In this document: one piece after another, positions 9,898 to 19,107 of the stretch
How the letters are laid out: each line of letters opens with the position of its first letter
Numbering within the stretch: position 1 is the first letter of the stretch
Source: an uncultured bacterium
GTDB taxonomy: Bacteria > Acidobacteriota > Thermoanaerobaculia > Thermoanaerobaculales > Thermoanaerobaculaceae
Assembly (NCBI GenBank): GCA_937924755.1
Contig: CALEVZ010000055.1
Location: 1-64,000 of the forward strand
Reading direction: 5' to 3'
Length of the DNA stretch: 64,000 nucleotides
Notes under the pieces: generated by a model
Databases searched by the model: none
Told to the model about the DNA's origin: nothing
Seen by the model: the letters and a program-made list of their open reading frames with translations, nothing else
Translations under genes and position numbers: made by a program

Positions 9898-12165
9898 CTA
9901 CCGTTTCTGGCGCAGCACGTTGAGGGCGCTGCCCGCCCTGAACCAGGCGATCTGCTCGGCGCCGAAGGTGTGCCGGCAGAAAAACTCGTCGCTGGTCCCG
10001 TCGGCGTGGTGCACGACCACCTGGACGGGTTTGCCCGGGGCCAGCTCCGCCAGGCCCAGGATGGACACCCGGTCCCCCTGGCGGATCTTCTCGTAGTCGG
10101 CCGGGTCCTCGAAGTGCAGGGGGAGCAACCCCTGCTTCTTCAAGTTGGTCTCGTGAATGCGGGCAAAGGAGCGGGCCAGGATGGCCACCCCACCCAGGTG
10201 GCGCGGCTCCATGGCGGCGTGCTCCCGGGAGGAGCCCTCGCCGTAGTTCTCGTCCCCCACCGCCACCCAGCGCAACCCTCTTCCTTTGAGGTCACGGGCG
10301 ATCTTGTTGAACTCCATCACTTCGCCCGTCAGTGGATGCACCCCGCGACCCGCCTCACCGGTGTAGGCGTTGACCGCCCCCAGGAACAGGTTGTTGGAGA
10401 TGTTGTCCAGGTGGCCGCGGTACTTCAGCCACGGCCCGGCGGGCGAGATGTGGTCGGTGGTGCACTTGCCCTTCGCTTTGAGCAGCACCGGGCAGTTGCG
10501 GTAGTCCTGCCCGTCCCAGGCGGGGAAGGGCTGCAGCAGCTGGAGCCGGTCGGAGTCCTCGCGCACCTGGACCTGCACTCCCTCCGCGTCCGCCGGCGGC
10601 GCCTGGAACCCCTCCGCCTTGAAGACGAAGCCGGCCTCGGGCACCTCCGGTGCCGACGGCGGCGGCGACAGGTGTACCTTCGTACCGTCGACCGGGATGA
10701 CGTCGGCGACCGGGTTGAGGGCCAGCGTGCCGGCCACCGCGTACGCCACCACCACCTCGGGGGAACCGATGAACGACAGGGTGGCGGGGTTGCCGTCGTT
10801 GCGGGCGGGGAAGTTGCGGTTGAAGGAGGACACGATGGAGTTGGGGGTGCCCTTGGCGAACCCCTCCCGGTGCCACTGGCCGATGCAGGGACCGCAGGCG
10901 TTGGCCAGCACTATGGCACCGAATTCGTCGAGGACGGCGAGCAGCCCATCCCGCTCGATGGTGGCGTAGACCTGCTCCGAGCCGGGGGTGATGTAGAGGG
11001 GCACCCGCGCCTTCACCCCCTGAGCCAGGGCCTCCCGGGCCACCGCCGCGGCCCGCACGATGTCCTCGTACGAGGAGTTGGTGCAGGAGCCCACCAGCGC
11101 CGCCGAGATCTCCAGGGGGTAGCCGTGCTCCCGCGCCGCCGCCGGCACCGCCGACAGCGGCCGCGCCAGATCGGGGGTGTGGGGCCCCACCAGGTGGGGC
11201 TCCAGGGTATCGAGGTCGATGTGCACGACGCGGTGGTAGAAGCGTTCGGGATCCGCCTCCACCTCCGGATCGGCGGCGAGCAGATCACGGTTGGCGTTGG
11301 CCAGATCGGCCAGTGCGCCGCGCCGGGTGGCGCGCAGGTAGGTCTCCATGCGCTGGTCGTAGGGGAAGATCGAGGTGGTGGCGCCGTGCTCCGCCCCCAT
11401 GTTGGTGATGGTGGCCTTGCCGGTGCAGGAAATCGAGGCGCAGCCGGGGCCGAAGAACTCCACCACGGCGTTGGTGCCGCCTTTTACGGTGAGGATGTCC
11501 AGAAGCTTCAAGATCACGTCCTTGGGGGCCGTCCACCCGCGCAGGGCGCCGGTGAGCTTGACGCCAATCAGCGTGGGCTGCAGCACTTCCCAGGGGAAAC
11601 CGGCCATCACGTCCACGGCGTCGGCTCCCCCCACCCCGGAGGCGAACATCCCCAGACCGCCGGCGTTGGGGGTATGGGAGTCGGTACCGATCATCATGCC
11701 GCCGGGGAAGGCGTAGTTTTCCAGCACCACCTGATGGATGATCCCCGAGCCGGGCTTCCAGAACCCCAGCCCGTAGCGGGCCGAGCAGGAGGCCAGGAAG
11801 TCGTACACCTCGCGGTTCTCCTCGATGGCCCGGGCGACGTCCTCGGCCGCCCCGGAGCGGGCCCGGATGAGGTGGTCGCAGTGCACGGTGGTGGGCACCG
11901 CCGCCCGCTCCATGCCGGCGGTGGCGAACTGCAGCAGCGCCATCTGCGCCGTGGCGTCCTGCATGGCCACCCGGTCGGGCTCGAGCTCCAGGTAGGCCTT
12001 GCCCGGGTCGAGTACAGCGTCCTCCGGGTTCTTCAAATGCCCGAAGAGGATCTTTTCCGTCAGGGTCAGTGGGCGCCCCAGCCGGCGCCGGATCACCTCC
12101 AGCCGCTGGCGGGTGCGCTCGTAGGTGGCTTTCACGAGTTCGGGGGTGGTTTCGATCGAGGCCAT
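9898..12165 (-). CDS. acn: Aconitate hydratase, mitochondrial type
   Basis: 755 residues. It catalyses citrate to isocitrate through cis-aconitate in the TCA cycle, using a 4Fe-4S cluster. The cluster ligands are the Cys of VGSCTNSS and the two in ANACGPCIGQW. HTPNAGGLGM and SSFNRNFPARNDGNP are active-site segments, and the C-terminal swivelling domain carries NYGEGSSREHAA. The length and sequence fit the mitochondrial-type family better than AcnA (about 890) or AcnB (about 865). The start is set at ATG 12165, where GGAGGAAGGATC gives a strong ribosome site; frame upstream of it is non-coding. It lies 46 bases after the lipoyl transferase gene and is probably co-transcribed with it. Confidence 0.96.
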   Translation of the reverse strand: MASIETTPELVKATYERTRQRLEVIRRRLGRPLTLTEKILFGHLKNPEDAVLDPGKAYLELEPDRVAMQDATAQMALLQFATAGMERAAVPTTVHCDHLIRARSGAAEDVARAIEENREVYDFLASCSARYGLGFWKPGSGIIHQVVLENYAFPGGMMIGTDSHTPNAGGLGMFASGVGGADAVDVMAGFPWEVLQPTLIGVKLTGALRGWTAPKDVILKLLDILTVKGGTNAVVEFFGPGCASISCTGKATITNMGAEHGATTSIFPYDQRMETYLRATRRGALADLANANRDLLAADPEVEADPERFYHRVVHIDLDTLEPHLVGPHTPDLARPLSAVPAAAREHGYPLEISAALVGSCTNSSYEDIVRAAAVAREALAQGVKARVPLYITPGSEQVYATIERDGLLAVLDEFGAIVLANACGPCIGQWHREGFAKGTPNSIVSSFNRNFPARNDGNPATLSFIGSPEVVVAYAVAGTLALNPVADVIPVDGTKVHLSPPPSAPEVPEAGFVFKAEGFQAPPADAEGVQVQVREDSDRLQLLQPFPAWDGQDYRNCPVLLKAKGKCTTDHISPAGPWLKYRGHLDNISNNLFLGAVNAYTGEAGRGVHPLTGEVMEFNKIARDLKGRGLRWVAVGDENYGEGSSREHAAMEPRHLGGVAILARSFARIHETNLKKQGLLPLHFEDPADYEKIRQGDRVSILGLAELAPGKPVQVVVHHADGTSDEFFCRHTFGAEQIAWFRAGSALNVLRQKR

Positions 12166-12211
12166 GATCCTTCCTCCCGTGGTGCGGTGGCACCGGTGCG
12201 GTGGCGCCGGC

Positions 12212-13048
12212 CTACCGAAGCGGCGTGAGTATAGCGCCGCCGACCGTCCAGCGGCGCTCCACCGTCCAGGCGGGAGAACCATATCGCTCCCGCACGAGGG
12301 TCTCGGCCCGAGCGCGCTCGGCCTCGGTGAGAGTACCCGGCTCGAAGCGGGCCCCCAGCACCTCGGCGAAGCCCGCCTGGAGCGCGGTGGCCAGCGCTTC
12401 CGGGGTGGGGAGATCCTCCACCAGCTCCACCAGCGTCACCACCGCCGCCCGCAGCCCGGCGTCGCCGGCCAGGCCCAGGCAACCGGCCTGCAGCGCCCCG
12501 TCCCAGTCCGCCAGAATCGACCCGTGCTGCAGGATGGCCTCTCCCACCCGGCGCATGGCCGACCCCACCAGCTTGCGCCCGCCGGCCGTCACCTCCCCGG
12601 GGGCGGGGCCGATGAAGCAGGGGACAGCCTGGGTGGGGCGGATCAGGCCCCCCGCGGGGGCCGCCTCGGCCAGCCGGGCGTCCACCCCAAGCCGGCGCAG
12701 CCCCGCCACCAGGGCCCGGCAGATGGCCGCGTAGGCCCCCTGCAGCTCCCTGGTGCCGAGGCACTTCCCCAGCGGCGCGGCGACCAGGTAGGTGAGCTCG
12801 TGGTGGTGCAGCACCGCCCGACCCCCGGTGGGGCGGCGCACCACCTCGACCCCGTGCCGGCTGCAGAAGTCGGCGTCGGCCACCGAGAAGGGCTGCGAGG
12901 CCCCCAACGACAGGCAGGGGGGGTGCCAGCGGTACAAGCGCAGCGCCGGCGCCGACGTCCCCGCCGCCACCGCCTCGGCCAGCGCCTCGTCCACCGCCAT
13001 GTTCCACGCCCCCGGGGCGGGGGGATCCAGGAGAAACCGCCAACGCAC
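12212..13048 (-). CDS. Lipoyl/octanoyl transferase family protein (LipM/LplA-like)
   Basis: 278 residues with the biotin/lipoate-ligase fold. Motifs in order: WNMAVDEALAEAV at the N-terminus, LRLYRWHPPCLSLGASQ, the nucleotide or acyl-binding RRPTGGRAVLHHHELTY, and the lysine motif GGRKLVGSAMRR followed by LQHGSI. A Cys in VPCFIGP matches the catalytic Cys of Bacillus LipM (octanoyl-ACP to GcvH transferase), which favours octanoyltransferase over lipoate-protein ligase. The family supplies the lipoyl cofactor of 2-oxoacid dehydrogenases and the glycine cleavage system, which fits its place beside aconitase. LipM versus LplA is not settled by sequence alone. Confidence 0.82.
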   Translation of the reverse strand: MRWRFLLDPPAPGAWNMAVDEALAEAVAAGTSAPALRLYRWHPPCLSLGASQPFSVADADFCSRHGVEVVRRPTGGRAVLHHHELTYLVAAPLGKCLGTRELQGAYAAICRALVAGLRRLGVDARLAEAAPAGGLIRPTQAVPCFIGPAPGEVTAGGRKLVGSAMRRVGEAILQHGSILADWDGALQAGCLGLAGDAGLRAAVVTLVELVEDLPTPEALATALQAGFAEVLGARFEPGTLTEAERARAETLVRERYGSPAWTVERRWTVGGAILTPLR

Positions 13049-13146
13049 GGGGCGCCATTGTAGCCGCCGTCGTTGCCTTGAGTCGCGCCGGCAAACCCGC
13101 TACCCTGCCTCGGCCCAGTGGTGCTGGGCTGCACGCGGAGGCACAC

Positions 13147-14364
13147 ATGAGGATTTCCCGCCGCGCCGAAGCCATCCAGGAGTCGCCGATCCGCAAGCTG
13201 GCGCCCCTGGCCGCCGCCGCCCGCGCCCGGGGGGTGCGCATCTACAACCTCAACATTGGCCAGCCGGACGTGGCCACGCCTCCCGAGTTCCTGCGGGCGG
13301 TGTGCGCCTTTTCCGACCCCGTGCTGGCGTACGGTCCCTCCGACGGTCTGCCCGAACTCAAGGCGGCGATGGCCGAATACTTTGGCCGCTACGAGATCCC
13401 CCTGCGGGGGGAAGAGATCCTCATCACCAATGGTGGCTCGGAAGCGATCCTCTTCGCTTTCAACGTGGTGGCCGACGACGGCGAGGAAATCATCATTCCC
13501 GAGCCGTTTTACACCAACTACAACGGCTACGCCGAGATGGCCAATTTGAAGATCGTCCCGGTGCGCACCCACGCCGAGGAGGGGTTCCACCTGCCCCCCG
13601 ACGAGGTGCTGGAGGCCGCCGTCACTCCCCGCACCCGGGCGGTGCTCATCTGCTCCCCCAACAACCCCACCGGCACGGTGCTCACCTGGGAGGAGCTGGA
13701 GCGCCTGGCGGCCTTCGCCGCCCGCCACGATCTCTTCCTCATCGCCGACGAGGTGTACAAGGAGTTCACCTACGACGGTCGCCGCCACCGCTCGGTGCTG
13801 GAGCTAGCCGGCCTTTGGGACCGCGTCATCGTGGTGGACTCGGTGTCCAAGCGCTTCTCCGCCTGCGGGGCGCGCATCGGGGCGGTGATCTCCCGCAACC
13901 GCGAGGTGATGGCCGCCTGCCTCAAATTCGGCCAGGCCCGCCTGTGCCCTCCCACCCTCGAGCAGCTCGGGGCCATTGCCGCCTACCGCCTGCCCGAGAG
14001 CTACTTCGACGGCGTGCGGGCGGAGTATGAGCACCGTCGCGACGTGCTCTACGAGGCCCTCACCGCCGACCCCGGCATCCTCCTCCGCAAGCCCCGGGGG
14101 GCCTTCTACATGATCGTCAAGCTGGCCGGCGTTGCCGACGCCGACCACTTCACCCGCTGGCTGCTGTCCGACTTCGAGCTCGGCGGCGAGACCGTCATGC
14201 TGGCGCCGGCCAACGGCTTTTACGCCACGCCCGGGGCGGGTGCCGACGAGGTGCGCATCGCCTACGTGCTGGACGCCGACAAGCTGCGCCGCGCCGCCGA
14301 GATTCTCCTCGCGGCGTTGGCCCGCTACCAAGGCGAGCGCTCCACGATCACGTACGGGGCGTGA
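13147..14364 (+). CDS. PLP-dependent class I/II aminotransferase
   Basis: 405 residues, fold type I. YNLNIGQPDVATPP at the N-terminus and AYGPSDGLPELKAAMAEY are typical of the aspartate aminotransferase Ig subgroup. NNPTGTV and DEVYKEF hold the PLP ring, and the Schiff-base Lys is in DSVSKRFSACGARIGA. The C-terminal arginine that binds the substrate carboxylate is probably in DEVRIAYVL. The ATG at 13147 has GGAGG six bases upstream. It stands alone, divergent from the lipoyl transferase gene. The amino-acid substrate cannot be told; aspartate, aromatic or branched-chain substrates are all possible. Confidence 0.92.
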   Translation: MRISRRAEAIQESPIRKLAPLAAAARARGVRIYNLNIGQPDVATPPEFLRAVCAFSDPVLAYGPSDGLPELKAAMAEYFGRYEIPLRGEEILITNGGSEAILFAFNVVADDGEEIIIPEPFYTNYNGYAEMANLKIVPVRTHAEEGFHLPPDEVLEAAVTPRTRAVLICSPNNPTGTVLTWEELERLAAFAARHDLFLIADEVYKEFTYDGRRHRSVLELAGLWDRVIVVDSVSKRFSACGARIGAVISRNREVMAACLKFGQARLCPPTLEQLGAIAAYRLPESYFDGVRAEYEHRRDVLYEALTADPGILLRKPRGAFYMIVKLAGVADADHFTRWLLSDFELGGETVMLAPANGFYATPGAGADEVRIAYVLDADKLRRAAEILLAALARYQGERSTITYGA

Positions 14365-14394
14365 AGGGAATTCGCCAGCGGCAGAGCCGTAGCG

Positions 14395-15456
14395 CTATCG
14401 GTCGGGATCGGCACCGCGTCGCTGCCGGCGGCAGGCGCGAAACGCCAACACCGCCAGGGTGATGGCCGTGAGAGGCAAGGCGAAGCCGAGCACAGCCCAT
14501 CCCAGCAGCGGCGCGGCGTCGTGGTGCTGGGCCTGGAGCACGAGATACAGGGTGTAGGCCAGGTAGTAGGCCAGGAACAGCGCCCCCTCCCAGCGGGAGA
14601 TGCGGTGGCCGGTGAAGAAGATCGGCAGACAGGCGATGGCCACGACAATCATCACCGGGATGTCGAGGTGCCTGGCCGCCGCCGCCACCGGCACCCCGTC
14701 GCCCACCAGCGCGGCGCCCCCGAGCACGCACAGGATATTGAAGATGTTGCTGCCGACCACGTTACCCACGGCGATGTCGCGCTGCCCCTTAATCGCTGCC
14801 ACCACCGAGGCGGCCACCTCGGGCAGGGAGGTGCCGGCGGCCACCACCGTGAGGCCGATGATCAGGTCCGACAGCCCCAGCGCCCGGGCCAGCGCCACCG
14901 CCCCCGCCACCAGCCAGCGCGCCCCCAGGACCAGGGCAGCGAGGCCCCCCACCACTAGGGCCAGTTGCCCGAGGAGGGTCCCCTGGGTGGTGGGGCGCGC
15001 CTCTGCCTCAAGGTCGCGCCGCGCCGCGCGCAGCAGCAGCACCGTGTACAAAATTATCCCGCCCAGCAGCAGCGCCCCCTCAGGCCGGGAAATCTTGCCA
15101 TCCCACGCCAGGGGCACCACCAGCAGCGAGACCGCCATCATGACTGGTACATCCACCCGCACCAGCTGACGTTGCACCACCAAGGGCGCGATCAGCGCCG
15201 CCAAGCCGAGAATGAACAGCACGTTGAAGATATTGCTGCCCACCACGTTGCCCAGGGCGATGTCGCCCGCGCCGGCGCGGGCCGCAAGCACCGAAGCGGC
15301 CAGCTCCGGGGCCGAGGTGCCGAACGCCACCACGGTCAGGCCGATGGCCAGGGGGGACACGCCGAAGCGCGCAGCCAAGGCGGCGGCGCCGCGCACCAGC
15401 GTCTCGGCCCCGGCGATGAGCAGCACCAGCCCTATCAGAAACAGAAGAACGGTCAT
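14395..15456 (-). CDS. Calcium/sodium antiporter (YrbG/CaCA family)
   Basis: 353 residues, about ten transmembrane helices in two homologous halves. Each half carries the alpha-repeat that forms the ion pathway: GLTVVAFGTSAPELAASVLA with GNVVGSNIFNVLF, and GLTVVAAGTSLPEVAASVVA with GNVVGSNIFNILC. The two acidic residues in the SAPEL and SLPEV motifs are the ion ligands. The family exchanges Na+ for Ca2+ across the inner membrane. It begins 29 bases after argF on the same strand, so it may be read from the arcC-argF transcript, although the functional link is not obvious. Confidence 0.95.
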   Translation of the reverse strand: MTVLLFLIGLVLLIAGAETLVRGAAALAARFGVSPLAIGLTVVAFGTSAPELAASVLAARAGAGDIALGNVVGSNIFNVLFILGLAALIAPLVVQRQLVRVDVPVMMAVSLLVVPLAWDGKISRPEGALLLGGIILYTVLLLRAARRDLEAEARPTTQGTLLGQLALVVGGLAALVLGARWLVAGAVALARALGLSDLIIGLTVVAAGTSLPEVAASVVAAIKGQRDIAVGNVVGSNIFNILCVLGGAALVGDGVPVAAAARHLDIPVMIVVAIACLPIFFTGHRISRWEGALFLAYYLAYTLYLVLQAQHHDAAPLLGWAVLGFALPLTAITLAVLAFRACRRQRRGADPDR

Positions 15457-15485
15457 GCCGGGCCTGGCGCGCCGCCGCTCGCCGC

Positions 15486-16433
15486 TCAGCGGTTCATGAG
15501 CATGAGCATGATGGCCTTCTGCACGTGCAGGCGGTTTTCCGCCTCGTCGAAGATCACCGAGCGCGGACCGTCGGCCACCGCGGCGGCCACCTCTTCGCCG
15601 CGGTGAGCGGGCAGGCAGTGCATGAACACGGCGTCCTTGTCGGCCAGCTCCATGAGCTCGGGGGTCACCTGGTAGCCGGCGAAGGCCTGCAGGCGCTGAG
15701 CTGCCTCGGCCTCCTGGCCCATCGACGCCCACACGTCGGTGTAAACCACGTGGGCGTCCCGCACCGCCTCCTCGGGACGGCTGAACAGTTCGACTGTGGT
15801 GCCGGCGGCGCGGGCGTCGGCCTGAGCCAGCTCGACGATCTCCGGCCTGGGGCGGTACCCCTCGGGGGTGGCGATGCGCACGTTGGCCCCCACCTTGGGG
15901 CCGCCGAACATCAGGGAGTGGGCCATGTTGTTGCCGTCCCCCACGTAGGCCAGGGTGAGGCCGCGGGTGTGACCGAAGACCTCCCGCATGGTGAAGTAAT
16001 CGGTGAGGGCCTGGCAGGGGTGGAGCAGGTCCGTCAGGCCGTTGATGACCGGGATCGTGGCGTGGGCAGCCAGGTCGGTGACGGTGGCATGGGCGAAGGT
16101 GCGGGCCATGATGCCGTTGACGTAGCGGGAGAGCACCCGGGCGGTATCGGCGATGGGCTCGCCGCGGCCGATCTGGATGTCGCGCGAGGAGAGAAACGTG
16201 GCGAGGCCCCCGAGTTGGTACATGCCCACCTCGAAGGAGACGCGGGTGCGGGTGGAGGACTTCTCGAAAATCATGGCCAGGGTCTGTCCGGCCAGGGCGG
16301 TGCGGTAGCGGTCGGGGCGGGCCTTGACGTTGGCCGCCAGTTGAAAGAGGGCTTCCACCTCCTCGGCGGTGAGGTCGTGAATGGAAATCAGGTCCTTGTG
16401 ACGCTGCCAGGGGTTGTTGAGCATGGCGTTCAA
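15486..16433 (-). CDS. argF: Ornithine carbamoyltransferase
   Basis: 315 residues. It transfers carbamoyl from carbamoyl phosphate to ornithine to make citrulline, or runs in reverse in arginine catabolism. The carbamoyl-phosphate site is FEKSSTRTRVSFE, HPCQALTDY follows, and the ornithine-side motif is FMHCLPAHRGEEV. Its ATG lies inside the end of the carbamate kinase gene (ATGA at 16430-16433), so translation is coupled. Pairing with carbamate kinase suggests a catabolic or carbamoyl-phosphate-balancing role, but no arginine deiminase gene is visible here, so the biosynthetic role stays open. Confidence 0.95.
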   Translation of the reverse strand: MNAMLNNPWQRHKDLISIHDLTAEEVEALFQLAANVKARPDRYRTALAGQTLAMIFEKSSTRTRVSFEVGMYQLGGLATFLSSRDIQIGRGEPIADTARVLSRYVNGIMARTFAHATVTDLAAHATIPVINGLTDLLHPCQALTDYFTMREVFGHTRGLTLAYVGDGNNMAHSLMFGGPKVGANVRIATPEGYRPRPEIVELAQADARAAGTTVELFSRPEEAVRDAHVVYTDVWASMGQEAEAAQRLQAFAGYQVTPELMELADKDAVFMHCLPAHRGEEVAAAVADGPRSVIFDEAENRLHVQKAIMLMLMNR

Positions 16434-17407
16434 GCCTCCTTGCGATCGGGGACGATGTAGGTGCCGCCCTTGCGCGCCAGGGCGTCCTTCAAGCTTTCAG
16501 CGTTGGTGATCAAGACCTCCTTGCCGCAGGCCTCCACGAACTGGATCGCCGCGCGGACCTTGGGGCCCATGGAGCCGGGCGGGAACTGGTGCTGCTCCAG
16601 CATTTCCCTGGCCTTGGAGACGGGTAGCTCGGCCAGCCAGCGCTGGGTGGGGCGGCCGAAGTTCTCGGCCACCTGGGGCACCTGGGTAAGGACGATGAAG
16701 AGGTCGGCGTTGAGGGCCTGGGCCAGCAGCGAGGCGGTGTAGTCCTTGTCGATCACCGCCTCGACGCCACGGTAGTAGCCGCCCACGTCCTGATAGACAG
16801 GGATACCACCGCCGCCAGCGGCGATGACCACCGCACCGTCGTCCACCAGCCCTTTCACCACCTCCACGTCCAGGATGCGCTTGGGGGGCGGGGAGGGAAC
16901 CACCTTGCGCCAGCCGCGGCCGGCATCCTCCACCATCTGCCACCCCTGCTCCTGCATGAGCAGATTGGCGCGGTAGGCGGTGAAATAGGGCCCCACCGGC
17001 TTGGAGGGGTTGTCGAAGGCGGGGTCGTCGCGGCTCACCTCCACCTCCGACAGCACCGTCACCACCGGTTTGGCCAGCTGCTCCTCGTTGAGCCGATTGC
17101 GGATCTGGTTCTGCAGCATGAACCCCATGGAGCCCTCGGTCTGGGCGACGCAGACGTCCAGGCTCTGGGGGGGGATTTTGGTGATGGCCTCCTCCACCTG
17201 GATCATGATGTTGCCCACCTGGGGACCGTTGCCGTGCACGATCACCAGCTCGTAGCCCCGGTGGATGATCTCGACGAGCCACCGGGTGGCCTTCCAGGCG
17301 AGGGTGAACTGCTCCTCCTGGGTGCCGTGGTCCTGGGGGCGCAGCAGGGCGTTGCCGCCAAAGGCGATCACCGCCACCGGCCGGCGTTCTTTTGACTTGG
17401 ATTTCAC
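16430..17407 (-). CDS. arcC: Carbamate kinase
   Basis: 325 residues. It makes ATP and carbamate from carbamoyl phosphate and ADP, or the reverse. The N-terminal AVIAFGGNALLRP, the HGNGPQVGNI loop, AGGGGIPVY and the VIDKDYTASLLA segment are all family motifs, with SMGPKVRAAIQFVE near the end. The start is GTG at 17407, supported by GGGAGG five bases upstream. It is the first gene of an arcC-argF unit with a four-base overlap. The 179-base region upstream is shared with the divergent purB gene. Confidence 0.95.
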   Translation of the reverse strand: MKSKSKERRPVAVIAFGGNALLRPQDHGTQEEQFTLAWKATRWLVEIIHRGYELVIVHGNGPQVGNIMIQVEEAITKIPPQSLDVCVAQTEGSMGFMLQNQIRNRLNEEQLAKPVVTVLSEVEVSRDDPAFDNPSKPVGPYFTAYRANLLMQEQGWQMVEDAGRGWRKVVPSPPPKRILDVEVVKGLVDDGAVVIAAGGGGIPVYQDVGGYYRGVEAVIDKDYTASLLAQALNADLFIVLTQVPQVAENFGRPTQRWLAELPVSKAREMLEQHQFPPGSMGPKVRAAIQFVEACGKEVLITNAESLKDALARKGGTYIVPDRKEA

Positions 17408-17586
17408 CGATGACCTCCCATGTTCGGGCCGCGGGCGTCAGGCCGGAAGCGTCTTCCCGCGCGACGACAGGCCATTCGCCGCGCTGGGCCGCCTCCCACG
17501 GCGCCCCGCAGCGCTGGGGGAGTGTCATTGTCATGGGCGCTCGTCGGGAAGTCAAGCTGGGTTTGGCAGCGACTACAATCCCGCCC

Positions 17587-19014
17587 ATGCACACCTTCGA
17601 ACACCCCCTCACCTCCCGCTACGCCTCCCGCGCCATGCGCGCGCTGTTTTCACCCGCTACCCGCTATGGCCTCTGGCGCCGCTTGTGGCTGGAGCTCCTG
17701 CGCGCCCAACGGGAATTGGGTCTGGCCATTCCCGCCGAGGCCGTGGAGGAGCTGGAGCGGCACCTGGAGATCACCCCCCAGGAGCTTCGGCGAGCCGAGG
17801 AGATCGAGCGGGAAACCCGTCATGACGTCATGGCCCACGTCCACGCCCTGGCCGAAGTGGCGCCCACCGCCGGGCCGTGGCTGCACCTTGGCGCGACTTC
17901 CTGCTACGTCACCGACAACGCCGACCTCATCATGCTACGGCGCGGGTGTGACCTGCTCATCGCCCAGGCGGCGGCGGTGGTGCAGGCTCTGGCTACCTTC
18001 GCCCGTACCCATGGGGAGCTGGCCTGCCTCGGGCACACCCACTTTCAGCCGGCGCAGCCCACCACCGTGGGCAAGCGCGCCTGTCTGTGGCTGCTCGATC
18101 TGCTGGCCGACCTGGAGCGACTGGAGGCCGAGCGAGCCCGCCTGTTACTGCGCGGGGCCAAGGGCACCACCGGTACGCAAGCCTCGTTCCTGCGGCTTTT
18201 CGGTGGTGATCACGAGAAAGTCCGCGAGCTGGACCGCCGCATTGCCGCCGCCTTTGACTTTCCCGGTACCTACCCCGTCACCGGACAGACCTCGCCGCGC
18301 AAGCCGGAGTATTACCTGCTCGCCTGCCTGTCCGGGCTCGCCCAGTCGGCCCACAAGTTCGCGTCGGACGTGCGGCTGCTCTCCCGACTGAAGGAGCTGG
18401 ACGAACCGGCGCTGGCCAGCCAGGTGGGCTCCTCGGCCATGCCCTACAAGCGCAACCCCATGCGCTGCGAGCGCATGTGCGCCCTGGCCCGCTACCTCAT
18501 CTCGCTGCCCGCCAACGCGGCGTGGACGGCGGCCTCCCAGTGGCTGGAGCGCACCCTGGATGACTCCGCCAACCGCCGTCTCGTCTTGCCGGAAGCCTTT
18601 CTGGCCAGCGATGCCCTGTTGGCACTGTGGCACTCGGTGGCCGCTGGCCTCGAGGTCTACCCCGCCATGATCCGTCGCAATCTCATGGAAGAGTTACCAT
18701 TTCTGGCCAGCGAGGAGATCCTCCTGGCCGCCGCGGCTCGGGGGGGTGATCGCCAGGTGCTGCACGAGCGCCTGCGGCTTGCCTCCCGGGAGGCGGCCCG
18801 ACGAGTCAAGATGGAGGGGAACGCCAACCCGCTCCTGGAGCTCGTCGCCGCCGACCCCGCCTTGGGGCTCGACCCGGCGGCCCTGACGACCTTGCTCGAC
18901 CCCGCCCGTCACGTCGGCCGGGCGCCCCGGCAGGTGGTGGAGTTCCTCACCGACGTGGTGGAGCCGTGGCTGGCTGCCCACCGCCCCGCCGTCGTCGACG
19001 AGCCGCAGGTCTAG
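17587..19014 (+). CDS. purB: Adenylosuccinate lyase, eukaryote-like type
   Basis: 475 residues. It performs two fumarate-releasing steps in purine synthesis (SAICAR to AICAR, adenylosuccinate to AMP). TRHDVMAHVH, LGATSCYVTDNADLI, THFQPAQPTTVGKR, KGTTGTQASFL and the flexible signature loop SSAMPYKRNPMRCER (with the catalytic Ser) are all present. Length and wording match the animal ADSL subgroup, such as SRYAS near the start and LDDSANRR late, more than the shorter Bacillus (about 430) or E. coli (456) enzymes. The ATG at 17587 begins where family homology begins. No other purine gene is nearby. Confidence 0.95.
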   Translation: MHTFEHPLTSRYASRAMRALFSPATRYGLWRRLWLELLRAQRELGLAIPAEAVEELERHLEITPQELRRAEEIERETRHDVMAHVHALAEVAPTAGPWLHLGATSCYVTDNADLIMLRRGCDLLIAQAAAVVQALATFARTHGELACLGHTHFQPAQPTTVGKRACLWLLDLLADLERLEAERARLLLRGAKGTTGTQASFLRLFGGDHEKVRELDRRIAAAFDFPGTYPVTGQTSPRKPEYYLLACLSGLAQSAHKFASDVRLLSRLKELDEPALASQVGSSAMPYKRNPMRCERMCALARYLISLPANAAWTAASQWLERTLDDSANRRLVLPEAFLASDALLALWHSVAAGLEVYPAMIRRNLMEELPFLASEEILLAAAARGGDRQVLHERLRLASREAARRVKMEGNANPLLELVAADPALGLDPAALTTLLDPARHVGRAPRQVVEFLTDVVEPWLAAHRPAVVDEPQV

Positions 19015-19061
19015 CAGCCCCCCCGCTGGTGTTGCCAGCCAGGGCTCGCAAAACTGCGGGC

Positions 19062-19082
19062 GGCGCGCCGTGGCAGCGCGCC
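19062..19082. terminator. GC-rich hairpin between convergent purB and RND genes
   Basis: GGCGCGC (19062-19068) and GCGCGCC (19076-19082) can form a seven-base-pair stem. On the minus strand a TTTT follows eight bases after it. It may help end the RND operon; the T-run is poor. Confidence 0.3.
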
Positions 19083-19107
19083 GTCCCTTCAACCTTGAAA
19101 GTATTAC

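Noticed and set aside
9970-12228. A 752-codon open frame antisense to aconitase
   Set aside because: Its content is His/Gly/Gln/Val-rich filler typical of antisense frames; aconitase on the other strand is complete.
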